From assembly GCA_903839465.1 (NCBI GenBank), contig CAIMCI010000377.1, forward strand, positions 1-33,246: DNA of 33,246 nt, given 5' to 3'. The translations under genes and the position numbers were made by a program. The DNA is from an uncultured Pseudomonadota bacterium (GTDB lineage: Bacteria > Pseudomonadota > Gammaproteobacteria > Steroidobacterales > Steroidobacteraceae). Position 1 is the first letter of the stretch, and each line of letters opens with the position of its first letter. The notes under the pieces were generated by a model. It was not told the DNA's origin and made no database searches. It saw only the letters and a program-made list of their open reading frames with translations. Of the stretch, positions 7,918 to 16,543 are shown piece after piece.

Positions 7918-10527
7918 ATGCCGAGTCCGTTCCCCGCTGTCCTCCGGCACGCCGCCAGCCGTGTGCCGGCGACCGTCGTGCTCTGCCTCGCACTGGCCGC
8001 CTGTGGCGGCGGCGGCGGTTCATCCGCCCCCGGCGTCGGCGGCGCGGGCCTGAAGACGACGCCCAATCCCGCCGCCCCGACCGCGCTCAGCGGCAGCAGC
8101 GTGACCGCCACCAGCGTCACGCTGACGTGGACGGCGGCGACGGATACCGGCGGACCCGGCATCGCCGGCTACCGTGTCTACCGAAGCGGCACGACTGCCG
8201 CGATCGCGGCCGTCACGACGGGCACCGCCTATACGGACAACGGCCTTTCGCCAGCGACGGCCTATACCTACCAGGTCGAGTCGTACGACCGGAGCAATCC
8301 GGCTCTCGCCTCGCAAAGCCGCGCCAGCCTGACGGTCACCACAGCGTCCGCCCAGCCGCATCCGCAGGCTCCCGGCACGCCGGGCTCGGTGACGGTGAGC
8401 GCCGTGTCCTCGACGAGCGCGACACTGACCTGGGCCGTGGCCAGCGACGGCTTCGGACCGGGTGTCGCCGGCTACTACGTCTACCGCAACGGCAACACCA
8501 GCGTTCCGGTGGCCACGGTCACCAGCGGCACGACATATACCGATGCCGGACTGACATCGGCGACCGTCTATGAATACCAGGTTGCGGCCTACGACAAATC
8601 CGTCCCGGCGCTGGTCTCGGCACCGAGCGCTGTCGTCACGGCGACCACCACCGGTACGGCCGGCGGTCCGTCGGCGCCGTCGACGCCGGCCGGTCTGAAG
8701 ATCAGTGCGGTCACCAATTCGGGCCTCACGCTGTCGTGGGCCGCAGCCTCCGACGGCACGGGACCTGGGATCGCCGGCTATCGGATCTACCGCAACGGCA
8801 ACACGACGGCGCCGGTGGCCGTGACGGCCTCGACCTCGTTCTCGGATAGCGGTCTGACCGCCCAGACCAGCTACAGCTACCAGGTCGCGGCCTACGACAA
8901 GTCCGCGACGCCGGTCCAGTCCGCCCTCAGTGCCACGGTCTCGGCGACGACGCTTGCCAATCCTCCGCCACCGGTCTCCGCCATCGACGCGGCACGCCTT
9001 CTCGACCAGGCGACGTTCGGTGCCACCCAGGGCGATGTCGGCCACGTCCAGGCGGTCGGGGTCCAGAAGTACCTGCAGGAACAGATGGCCCTTCCTGCCA
9101 CGCTGTACTCGATCCCCTACGCACCGCTGCCGATGCCTACCAACTGCACGTTCAACAGCGCCGATCCGGTCGCTACGCTTTGCGCACGCGAGACCTACAG
9201 CTCTTACCCGCTGCAGCGGCAGTTCTTCCAGCGGGCCATAACCGCGTCCGACCAGTTGCGGCAACGGGTGGCCTTCGCGCTGTCGCAGATCTTCGTGGTA
9301 TCGGATCGCGACTTCTATCCGACCTACGCGATGGCTGACTACCAGAACATGCTGGCGCGCGACGCATTCGCCAACTACCGGACGCTGATCGAGGACGTGA
9401 CGCTCAACCCGGTGATGGGCAAGTACCTCGACATGGCCAACAACGACAAGAGCAACCCTGCGAAGGGCACCACGCCGAACGAGAACTACGCCCGCGAGAT
9501 CCTCCAGCTCTTCTCGATCGGCCTGGTGCAGCTGAAGGCCGATGGAACCGTCGTCACCGACGGCAGCGGCAACGCGGTGCCGACGTACGACCAGAACGTG
9601 ATCGAGGGCTTCGCCTACCTCTTTACAGGCTGGACCTATCCGCCGGTTGCCGGCGCCACGTCGAAATGGACGAACGCCACGAACTACGGGGCGCCGATGG
9701 TATCGTTCGCTGCCCACCACGAGACGGGCACGAAGCTCCTCCTGAACGGATTCACGGTGCCGGCCGGTCAGACGCCTGACCAGGACCTGAAGGTGGCGCT
9801 GGATACGATCTTCAATCACGCGAACGTCGGTCCGTTCATCGGCCGGCAGCTGATTCAGCATCTAGTGACCAGCAATCCGAGCCCCGCCTACGTCGCGCGG
9901 ATATCGGCCGTGTTCGCCAACAACGGCCACGGCGTGCGCGGCGACCTGGGCGCGGTCGTCGCGGCCATCCTGACCGACCCCGAGGCGCGCGGCGACCAGC
10001 CGTCCACGCTGAGTTTCGGCAAGCTCCGTGAACCGGCGCTCGTCCTGACAGCGGCGCTGCGTACACTGGGCGGCCAGACCGACGGCGTTGCGCTCGAGTC
10101 CGTTGCAAACAACATGGCCCAGCCGATCTACTCGCCGCCGACGGTGTTCAACTTCTTCCCGCCGAGCTACCAGATACCCGGCTCCACCAATCTCGGCCCG
10201 GAATTTTTCATCGACGACGCGGCGACCAGCCTGACGTACACGAACTACATCAACCAGCTCGTCTTCCACGGCGGCTACACGCCGGTGGCGAACGTCGCGA
10301 ACAGCACCGGCACCACGGTATCGCTGGCAGCCTACGCGGCGATCAGCGACCCGGGCGCACTGGTCGATCGCCTGAACGCCGTGCTGATGCACGGCTCGCT
10401 GTCGGCACCGGCCCGGGCGGCGATCCTGACCGCGGTGAACGCGGTACCCGCGACGAACCCGCTCGGCCGGGCCCAGACCGCCGCCTATCTGCTTCTGTCT
10501 TCCGGCCAGTACCGGGTGGAGCGCTGA
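7918..10527 (+). CDS. Lipoprotein with three FN3 domains fused to DUF1800
   Basis: The 869-aa product starts with a lipoprotein signal ending in LALAAC (Cys29), followed by a Gly-rich linker. Three fibronectin type III repeats follow at about residues 51-143, 153-245 and 255-346. Each shows TLTW or TLSW, GPGIAGY or GPGVAGY, a YRNG or YRSG turn, and YQV; repeats 2 and 3 share NGNT and YQVAAYDKS and are the closest pair. From about 355 to the end lies the DUF1800 domain (AARLLDQATFGAT, EQM, NENYAREILQLFSIG, FIGRQLIQHLVTSNPSP, FGKLREPALVLTAALRTLGG). DUF1800 has no established reaction. It is typically encoded beside DUF1501, as here. The ATG at 7918 has AGGG about 7 nt upstream. The protein is probably anchored in a membrane leaflet with the FN3 array as spacer or binding arm. 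The next gene starts 1 nt after the stop. Confidence 0.88.
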   Translation: MPSPFPAVLRHAASRVPATVVLCLALAACGGGGGSSAPGVGGAGLKTTPNPAAPTALSGSSVTATSVTLTWTAATDTGGPGIAGYRVYRSGTTAAIAAVTTGTAYTDNGLSPATAYTYQVESYDRSNPALASQSRASLTVTTASAQPHPQAPGTPGSVTVSAVSSTSATLTWAVASDGFGPGVAGYYVYRNGNTSVPVATVTSGTTYTDAGLTSATVYEYQVAAYDKSVPALVSAPSAVVTATTTGTAGGPSAPSTPAGLKISAVTNSGLTLSWAAASDGTGPGIAGYRIYRNGNTTAPVAVTASTSFSDSGLTAQTSYSYQVAAYDKSATPVQSALSATVSATTLANPPPPVSAIDAARLLDQATFGATQGDVGHVQAVGVQKYLQEQMALPATLYSIPYAPLPMPTNCTFNSADPVATLCARETYSSYPLQRQFFQRAITASDQLRQRVAFALSQIFVVSDRDFYPTYAMADYQNMLARDAFANYRTLIEDVTLNPVMGKYLDMANNDKSNPAKGTTPNENYAREILQLFSIGLVQLKADGTVVTDGSGNAVPTYDQNVIEGFAYLFTGWTYPPVAGATSKWTNATNYGAPMVSFAAHHETGTKLLLNGFTVPAGQTPDQDLKVALDTIFNHANVGPFIGRQLIQHLVTSNPSPAYVARISAVFANNGHGVRGDLGAVVAAILTDPEARGDQPSTLSFGKLREPALVLTAALRTLGGQTDGVALESVANNMAQPIYSPPTVFNFFPPSYQIPGSTNLGPEFFIDDAATSLTYTNYINQLVFHGGYTPVANVANSTGTTVSLAAYAAISDPGALVDRLNAVLMHGSLSAPARAAILTAVNAVPATNPLGRAQTAAYLLLSSGQYRVER

Positions 10528-10528
10528 C

Positions 10529-11935
10529 ATGGACCGCCGACAATTCCTGCGTCACTCAGGCGCGATCTCCGGTTCGCTCGCCTTCGGGCAGATTGCAGCG
10601 CTCTCGACGCGGGCCGCGGTACCCGGTGACTACAAAGCGCTCGTCTGCATCTTCCTCTACGGCGGGAACGATTCGAACAACATGATCGTCCCGGTGACGA
10701 CAGCCGGTTATCAGAGCTACGCGGCCGCGCGCGGTCCGCTTGCCCTCGGTGATCCGAAAAGCGGCAACCCGTTCGGCGGCGTCGACGCCGGTGGCAACTC
10801 GACCGCGCTGCTGCCGCTCGTTGACGGCTCCGGCCAGGCGACCTACGGAGTGCACAACGCCTTACCGGGCGTCCGCGACCTGTGGAATTCGGGCGAGCTT
10901 GCCGTCGTCGCCAACGTCGGCACGCTGACCGCACCGCTGACGAAGCCCGACTACCTCAGCGGCAAGTCGCGACCGGAGAACCTCTTTTCCCATATCGACC
11001 AGCAGCACCAGTGGCAGACGGCGGCATCGTCAAGCGCCGACATCGCCTCCGGCCTTGGCATAACGGGCTGGGGCGGTCGGCTGCTCGACCGGCTCGCCGC
11101 GCTGAATACCGGCTCGTCCGTGCCGGCCATGATCTCGACTGCCGGCAACAACCTCCTGATCACGGCGCCGGCCGCCCGCTCGCTGGTGGTTCCGGCAACC
11201 GGGTCCTTCGGCGTCCAGGGTTTCTCGAACTCCAGCGCCGATGTCGCCCGCCGGAATGCCCTTGCGCAGCTCCTTAGCATCGACAACCAGTACGATCTTG
11301 TCCATGCCACCGAGGGCGTCATGTCCAGCGCGCTGACCAGCAGCGCCCTCGTGAATCCGCTGCTGACCTCGACCACGACAACGTCCGCGACCTATTTCAG
11401 CGGCCTGACGTCGGGATTCGCGCAGCAGATGCTCGCCATCGCGAAGCTGATCGAGGGTCGCAGCGCACTCGGTGCACAGCGGCAGCTCTTCCTCGTCAAC
11501 CTGGGCTCGTTTGATACGCACACGAACGAAATCGCGACGCACCAGAAGCTCTATACCGACCTTGGCGTAGGCCTCAACGCCTTCCACGCCGCGATGACGG
11601 CGATCGGTGCAGCGGCAAACGTCACCTCGTTCACGCTGTCCGACTTTTCACGCACTCTCAAGCCGAACACGGGCGGCGGTTCGGACCACGGCTGGGGCAG
11701 CCACCACCTCGTAACAGGCGGCGCGGTCAAGGGCAAGGCGATCTACGGCACCATGCCGACGCTGCAGCTCGGCGGAACCGACGACGAAGGCGGCGAAGGC
11801 CGGTGGATCCCGACAACGGCCGTGGACCAGTACGCGGCCACACTGGCCACGTGGTTCGGCGCAAGCCCCGCCGATATCGCCGTCGCCCTGCCGAACTTCA
11901 AAGCCTTCCCGGCGGGCGTGCTGCACTTCCTCTGA
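10529..11935 (+). CDS. DUF1501 protein with twin-arginine signal
   Basis: The product is 468 aa. It opens with MDRRQFLRHSGAISGSLAFG, a twin-arginine export signal, so it is expected to be folded in the cytoplasm, perhaps around a cofactor or metal, and then exported. DUF1501 is related to the alkaline phosphatase/sulfatase fold. Its typical blocks are present: FLYGGNDSNNMIVP (Asp and Asn near the start of the mature domain), FLVNLGSFDTHTNE, and TLSDFSRTLKPN followed by GGSDHGWGSHH. The conserved Asp/His residues fit metal ligands, although catalysis is not demonstrated. The ATG lies 1 nt after the TGA of the FN3-DUF1800 gene, with GGTGGAG 7-8 nt upstream inside that gene. The two are therefore almost certainly one translationally coupled operon. 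Its stop is 13 bp from the convergent GH3 gene. Confidence 0.88.
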   Translation: MDRRQFLRHSGAISGSLAFGQIAALSTRAAVPGDYKALVCIFLYGGNDSNNMIVPVTTAGYQSYAAARGPLALGDPKSGNPFGGVDAGGNSTALLPLVDGSGQATYGVHNALPGVRDLWNSGELAVVANVGTLTAPLTKPDYLSGKSRPENLFSHIDQQHQWQTAASSSADIASGLGITGWGGRLLDRLAALNTGSSVPAMISTAGNNLLITAPAARSLVVPATGSFGVQGFSNSSADVARRNALAQLLSIDNQYDLVHATEGVMSSALTSSALVNPLLTSTTTTSATYFSGLTSGFAQQMLAIAKLIEGRSALGAQRQLFLVNLGSFDTHTNEIATHQKLYTDLGVGLNAFHAAMTAIGAAANVTSFTLSDFSRTLKPNTGGGSDHGWGSHHLVTGGAVKGKAIYGTMPTLQLGGTDDEGGEGRWIPTTAVDQYAATLATWFGASPADIAVALPNFKAFPAGVLHFL

Positions 11936-11948
11936 GCGCGGGCGCCAA

Positions 11949-13883
11949 TTAACGGCCCAGCCGCTCCTCGTAGGTCGCCACGGGCCCGGGCGTCGCGTAG
12001 CTCAGGCCAAAGCCGACCGGCAGTGCCGCGTCCTCGATGGCGTTGAAATACGGCGGGTCGCTCAGGCGCAGCGGCCAGCGGAACGGCAGGCGGCCGGAAA
12101 AGTCCCGGCGCGGCTTGCCGGTCGCATCGCCGACCAGCACGTCGGCAATACCGCCCGCCTCGGTGCCCGGCCACCACGCCGCGACGAAGGCATTGCTCGC
12201 GTTCAGCTCCGGGTTTACCCACAGCGGTCGCCCGGACAGGAAGACGCTCACCACCGGGATCCCGCGCCGCCTGAACTCGCGCAGCCGGGTCAGCGGCGCC
12301 CGGGCGTCGTACAGGCTGAGCTTCAGGTCGCCGAACATCTCGGCGTACGGCGATTCGCCAAAGACCACGATCGCGACATCGGGCCGCTGGACCTCCACGT
12401 CCTCGGTGTCTGCGATCACGGCGCCGCCGCCGGCGCTGAGGACTTCCTTCAGTCCGGCCAGCACCGACTGCGAGTGCGGGAAGTCGGCCTTCGTGTTGTG
12501 GTTACCCTGCCAGGATATGGTCCAGCCGCCCGACTGCAGGCCCACGTCGTCGGCGAACGGGCCGGTAACCAGCACGCGCGCGCCGGCGCGGATCGGCAGG
12601 ACGCCATCGTTCTTGAGGAGCACGAGGGACTTGGCGACCGCCTCCCGGGCGAGCGCCCGGTGCGACGGGCTGCCGATACGTGCCAGCTCCTGCTCGAAGG
12701 GGCGGTCGGCATCGAAGAGTCCCAGCCGGATCTTGACCCGCAAGATCCGCCTGACCGCGTCGTCGAGCCGCGCCATGGGCAGGGCTCCGGTACGCACATC
12801 GGCAATAGTCCTGTCGAAGAGCGACTGCCAGCCGAGCGGCGCCATCAGCATGTCGACGCCGGCGATCAGGGCCTTCGGACAGTGATCCCGCGTGCAGCCC
12901 GGGATCTGCGAATGACCGTTCCAGTCGCCGATCACGAAGCCGTCGAAGCCCATGCGACCCTTGAGCACGTCCGTCAGCAGCGCCTGATTGGCGTGCATCT
13001 TCGTGCCCTGCCAGGAAGAGAACGACGCCATCACGGTCAGGACCCCGGCGTCGAAGGCGCCGAGATACCCGGGGAGATGCGTGCCGATCAATTGCTCCTC
13101 GGACGCCAGGCTGTTGCCTTCGTCCTCACCCTCGAGCGTGGCGCCATCCCCGATGAAATGCTTGGCGGTCGCCGCCACGTGCCCGGACTGGATCACCCGC
13201 GGTGCACCGGGCGCTCCCTGCAGGCCCAGCACGGCGGCCTGCCCGAGTCGGCGGACGATCGCCGGGTCCTCCGAGAACCCCTCATAGGTCCGCCCCCAGC
13301 GCCGATCCTGTGGAACGGCGAGCGTCGGTGCGAACGTCCAGTCGATGCCGGTGGCCGCCACTTCCTCGGCAGTAGCCGCACCGATACGGCGCACGAGCTC
13401 ACTGTCGTTGGCGGCACCGAGCCCGATGTTGTGCGGATAGAGCGTCGCACCGACGATGTTGTTGTGCCCGTGCACCGCGTCGATGCCGAAGATCACGGGC
13501 ACCGGTACGTGCCCGGGCCGCTTCTCGACCGACACCGCGCGGAAGGCCCGCGCAAGGGACTGCCAGTCGGCCGCCGGCGCGCGCTCATCGCCATCGACCC
13601 CGCTGTCGCCGCCGGCCAGCACCGAGCCGAGCGGGTAGCGACGCAGATCCTCCGGCGTAACGGCGCCGATGTCGACCTGGATGATCTGCCCGACCTTCTC
13701 CTCGAGGCTCATTTGCCGCAACAGGGTCTCGACCCGCGCCTCGACCTTGGAATCGGGCCTGGGGCCGGCCGCGCCCGCCGGCCAGCGCCGGGGATCGACC
13801 GTCGGCGCAGCCGCACTTGCCAGGCAGACAAGCGCCGTGAGGATCGCAGCGCAGGATTGTTGAATACGCATCCGGTAGCCCAT
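11949..13883 (-). CDS. Glycoside hydrolase family 3 beta-glucosidase, exported
   Basis: The 644-aa enzyme has a signal peptide (hydrophobic CAAILTALVCLASAAA, residues 11-26), so it acts in the periplasm or outside. The GH3 N-terminal barrel (about 55-390) shows IFGIDAVHGHNN, a WGRTYEGFSEDP block, KHFIGDG and the nucleophile motif FVIGDWNG with Asp320. The second GH3 domain (about 415-625) contains LVLLKNDGVLPI and ends in GFGLSY. This order matches bacterial exo-1,4/1,3-beta-glucosidases that trim glucans and cello-oligosaccharides. Homologues of that group often reach about 830 aa through an extra C-terminal sandwich domain, which is absent here. The start could be the ATG at 13883 or at 13871; neither has a strong ribosome site. 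It lies 103 bp downstream of the TonB receptor on the same strand, suggesting shared uptake and cleavage of a sugar polymer. Confidence 0.88.
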   Translation of the reverse strand: MGYRMRIQQSCAAILTALVCLASAAAPTVDPRRWPAGAAGPRPDSKVEARVETLLRQMSLEEKVGQIIQVDIGAVTPEDLRRYPLGSVLAGGDSGVDGDERAPAADWQSLARAFRAVSVEKRPGHVPVPVIFGIDAVHGHNNIVGATLYPHNIGLGAANDSELVRRIGAATAEEVAATGIDWTFAPTLAVPQDRRWGRTYEGFSEDPAIVRRLGQAAVLGLQGAPGAPRVIQSGHVAATAKHFIGDGATLEGEDEGNSLASEEQLIGTHLPGYLGAFDAGVLTVMASFSSWQGTKMHANQALLTDVLKGRMGFDGFVIGDWNGHSQIPGCTRDHCPKALIAGVDMLMAPLGWQSLFDRTIADVRTGALPMARLDDAVRRILRVKIRLGLFDADRPFEQELARIGSPSHRALAREAVAKSLVLLKNDGVLPIRAGARVLVTGPFADDVGLQSGGWTISWQGNHNTKADFPHSQSVLAGLKEVLSAGGGAVIADTEDVEVQRPDVAIVVFGESPYAEMFGDLKLSLYDARAPLTRLREFRRRGIPVVSVFLSGRPLWVNPELNASNAFVAAWWPGTEAGGIADVLVGDATGKPRRDFSGRLPFRWPLRLSDPPYFNAIEDAALPVGFGLSYATPGPVATYEERLGR

Positions 13884-13986
13884 CGCCAGTCAGTAGTTCC
13901 GGACGCAAGTCTAACCGCACATCGTTACCGGCGGACGGGGACCTGGCCCCGGGGGGAGGCGTTCGAACGGCAGACGCCGGCCGGTC

Positions 13987-16203
13987 TCAGTCGTAATCGA
14001 ACGACGGGCTCTTGTTCTTTTTCTGGGCGCCGAACGTCCACGTCAGGCCGACATAAAAGATCCGCCCGACGATCTGCCGCTGGTAGGTCTGCTGCAGGGT
14101 CGGTGTACTGGCGTAGCGCCGGTAACGCTGGCCGTTGAAGACATCCGACGCGGTGGCGACAAGCGTCAGCTCCCTGTTGAGGACCCGCCTGTAGCCGAGG
14201 TTGACGACATCGATGGCGTCGACAAAGCCCTGGGGTGTCAGTCGCTTGTCGGAGCGGGTGAATGTCAGCTGCGCGGAATCCGCCGGCCGCGGATGGAAGT
14301 CGAACTGGGCCTTCAGGTTGATCCCGGCCGTCGACCGCAACCCCGGGTAGCCGAGAGACGACGCGTCGATCTCGCTGTGAAAGGCGTTGGCGCTGAGATT
14401 GTAGGAAAGCGCCGCGGCCAGGCGACCGCTCAACGCGGCCTCGAGGCCGAAGGCGTCGTTCTTCGGCAGGTTTGCCTTGGTCGTCAGCGAAAATCCGCCA
14501 CCGAGATAGCGCGTCACGTCGGTGACAGTGTCGGCATTGCGACGGGCATAGGCGGTGAGCGAATACGCATCAACCGGCGTTTCACGGGCGAACGTGAGCT
14601 CGACGCCGCGCGTGTCCTGCGGGCGCAGGTCCGGGTTGCCGGCGCGGAGATTGGGCGTGTACTCGCGATCGATGTAGGGATTTAAAGAGTCCGGATCGGG
14701 CCTCGCGATCCGCCGCGAGGCACCGAATGACAGTGTCGCGGTCTCGGACAGCGTGCGCTCGACACGAAGCGACGGGTAGATCCGGCGGGCCCGGTGCCGG
14801 GACTGTTCGTTGTCCGTCAGTTGCCGCAGGCGGAGCGTCTCGTCCTCGAGCCGCAGTCCGCCGAGGCCGCTCCAGGGCCCCGCGCTGTCGCGCAGGCTCA
14901 CGTAGGCGGCATGGATCTGGCGGACGACCTGGAATTCATTGCTGAGATTGGGGTCCGTCACGAACGTTCCTGTGCCGTCCTTCTCGGGCGCCGTGGACGC
15001 TCCGGATCGGTAGTTCTCCTCGCCGGCGTCATAGCCGGCCTTGAAAATCCGCGTCTTCGTCAGCGGCAGGACGTAATCGACCGATGCCCCGTTGTTGAGG
15101 GAATCCTCATCCAGCCGGAAGCGGCTGCGCGATTCCACCGCTGCCGGAACGTAGGCCGTGACGAGGTAGGCGTAGTCCTCGCGCTGGTAGAAGAACGAGC
15201 GGCTGACGGTCAGGGTCAGCTCTTCGCCCGCCGTTGCGAATCGGTGCCCGTAGCTGAGTTCCTGCTCGGAAGACATCGACCAGTCGTGTCCTGCACTTTG
15301 CCTGCGGTAGCTCGCCACCGTCGCCCCGTCGGCGTCGGCGCTCGAGCCCAGCTGGGTGTAGTAGCGATTGCCGGAGCGTACGGTCCGCGCGGCGGACGCG
15401 CTGACGGAGTCGGCTTCGGTGGGATCAAAGCCGATCGAGGCTTTAAACACCGGGACGTGGCGGTGGATGGTCTCGTCGATCGCATTGACACTGGTCAGTT
15501 CGGACCCGCCGGAGACCGTCGGGGCGACGAGCGTCGAATTCACGAGACGGCGACGCAGGTCCGAGCGCAGGGTCGCGTGGACGGACAGCGTCCACGGCCC
15601 GGACTTCCCGGCCAGTTGCCCGCCGTAGGTGGAGCGGCCACCGCTGCCGGCGCCGGCCTGCAGGCCGCCGGACGTGCCGGCGCCGGTTTTGCGCTTGAGA
15701 ACGATATTGATGACGCCCGCCGTGCCCTCGACCTTGAATTGCGGCGGCGGAGTCGTATAGACCTCGATCCGGTCGATATCGTTCGCCGGAATCTGTTGCA
15801 GGGCATCGCCCGCGGCCGGTCCGGAAAGCTCGGCGGAAGGGCGGCCATTGATCAGGATCAGCACGTGGCTGTCACCGCGCAGCGAAACCGACCCCTCGCC
15901 ATCGACCTCGACGGAGGGAATGTTGCCGAGGATGTCGGCCAGCGAGCCGAAATCGGCCTGCGCGTCGTCGGCGAGGTTATAGACCTTGCTGTCGAGCCGC
16001 GTTTCGACGCGAAGCCTGCCCGCGGTCACCACGACTTCGCGGCGGGTCGTGTCAGCGACCGGTACTGTCGCGTCCTCGCCGCTGGCGGCCCTCGCGGCGA
16101 GGAGCGACGCCGCCACGGTCAGGGTCGCGACGCGACCCGGCCACCGTCGACGGTGTATCGCGATGCTGCGGACCGCACTCGGGTCGTTACAGTGCCGTGA
16201 CAT
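13987..16203 (-). CDS. TonB-dependent outer-membrane receptor
   Basis: The product is 738 aa. After an Arg-rich N-terminus with a hydrophobic signal core (VATLTVAASLLAARAASG) comes a TonB-box-like EVVVTAG (about 56-62) and a plug domain (about 65-170) with LADILGNIPSVEVDGEGSVSLRG, VLILINGRPSAEL and the IEVYTTPPPQFKVEGTAGVINI block. The remaining 560 residues are beta-barrel strands ending near VGLTWTFG, with a 14-residue polar tail. It is closest to receptors with the OMP_b-brl_3 barrel; a substrate cannot be read from sequence, but the downstream GH3 enzyme suggests an oligosaccharide. The ATG at 16203 has AAGGA 4-5 nt upstream. The frame continues to 16377, but that part is not signal-like. 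The region upstream is a 340-bp divergent spacer shared with the efflux operon. Confidence 0.88.
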   Translation of the reverse strand: MSRHCNDPSAVRSIAIHRRRWPGRVATLTVAASLLAARAASGEDATVPVADTTRREVVVTAGRLRVETRLDSKVYNLADDAQADFGSLADILGNIPSVEVDGEGSVSLRGDSHVLILINGRPSAELSGPAAGDALQQIPANDIDRIEVYTTPPPQFKVEGTAGVINIVLKRKTGAGTSGGLQAGAGSGGRSTYGGQLAGKSGPWTLSVHATLRSDLRRRLVNSTLVAPTVSGGSELTSVNAIDETIHRHVPVFKASIGFDPTEADSVSASAARTVRSGNRYYTQLGSSADADGATVASYRRQSAGHDWSMSSEQELSYGHRFATAGEELTLTVSRSFFYQREDYAYLVTAYVPAAVESRSRFRLDEDSLNNGASVDYVLPLTKTRIFKAGYDAGEENYRSGASTAPEKDGTGTFVTDPNLSNEFQVVRQIHAAYVSLRDSAGPWSGLGGLRLEDETLRLRQLTDNEQSRHRARRIYPSLRVERTLSETATLSFGASRRIARPDPDSLNPYIDREYTPNLRAGNPDLRPQDTRGVELTFARETPVDAYSLTAYARRNADTVTDVTRYLGGGFSLTTKANLPKNDAFGLEAALSGRLAAALSYNLSANAFHSEIDASSLGYPGLRSTAGINLKAQFDFHPRPADSAQLTFTRSDKRLTPQGFVDAIDVVNLGYRRVLNRELTLVATASDVFNGQRYRRYASTPTLQQTYQRQIVGRIFYVGLTWTFGAQKKNKSPSFDYD

Positions 16204-16543
16204 GGGATCCTTGGCGTGGAGTGCGTGGCGCTCGACCGTTCCTGATGACCGCCTCTCGGGCTCGCCAGCCGGCAGCGGGCGACGGCCGCCCGGAACGACG
16301 GGGCACGGCCAACACGCATCAGGGACGGCAAGGTTAGGGCAAACGGACCGGTCTGGGTACACGCTGCGTTCCGTCAAACGTCGGCTCCGGCGTGGTCCGG
16401 TCGGGCGATGACACGACGGCTAATGCGCGGTTAATACTTCGCCGGCACTGTACGGCCCGTTACCATACCGCCACGCGCTTCGCAGCCGTCCCGGATCCGG
16501 TTCGGTCGGCGTCCGTGACCGTCCGAGCCCCTCCGAGCAGACC
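16204..16543. other. Divergent spacer between TonB receptor and efflux operon
   Basis: This 340-bp stretch has no convincing gene; the short open frames in it are Arg/Pro-rich and lack ribosome sites. It should carry promoters for both flanking operons. On the minus strand TTGACG (complement of 16372-16377) could be a -35 for the receptor, but the -10 at the proper distance is poor. The best plus-strand candidate is listed separately at 16408-16437. I see no regulator gene next to the pump, which is unlike many RND operons. Confidence 0.5.
16408..16437 (+). promoter_or_regulatory. Candidate sigma-70 promoter for the efflux operon
   Basis: ATGACA (16408-16413, five of six matches to the -35 consensus) is followed after 18 bp by TAATAC (16432-16437, a weak -10). 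The start codon of the outer-membrane factor gene lies about 105 bp further on. The weak -10 keeps this tentative. Confidence 0.3.

Noticed and set aside
8020-9861. 613-codon antisense frame under the FN3-DUF1800 gene
   Set aside because: Extremely Arg/Gly-rich, no motif or signal; the plus strand has a lipobox and clear domains.
12474-14138. 554-codon antisense frame across the GH3 gene
   Set aside because: Shadow of the GH3 frame; no recognisable domain and no ribosome site.
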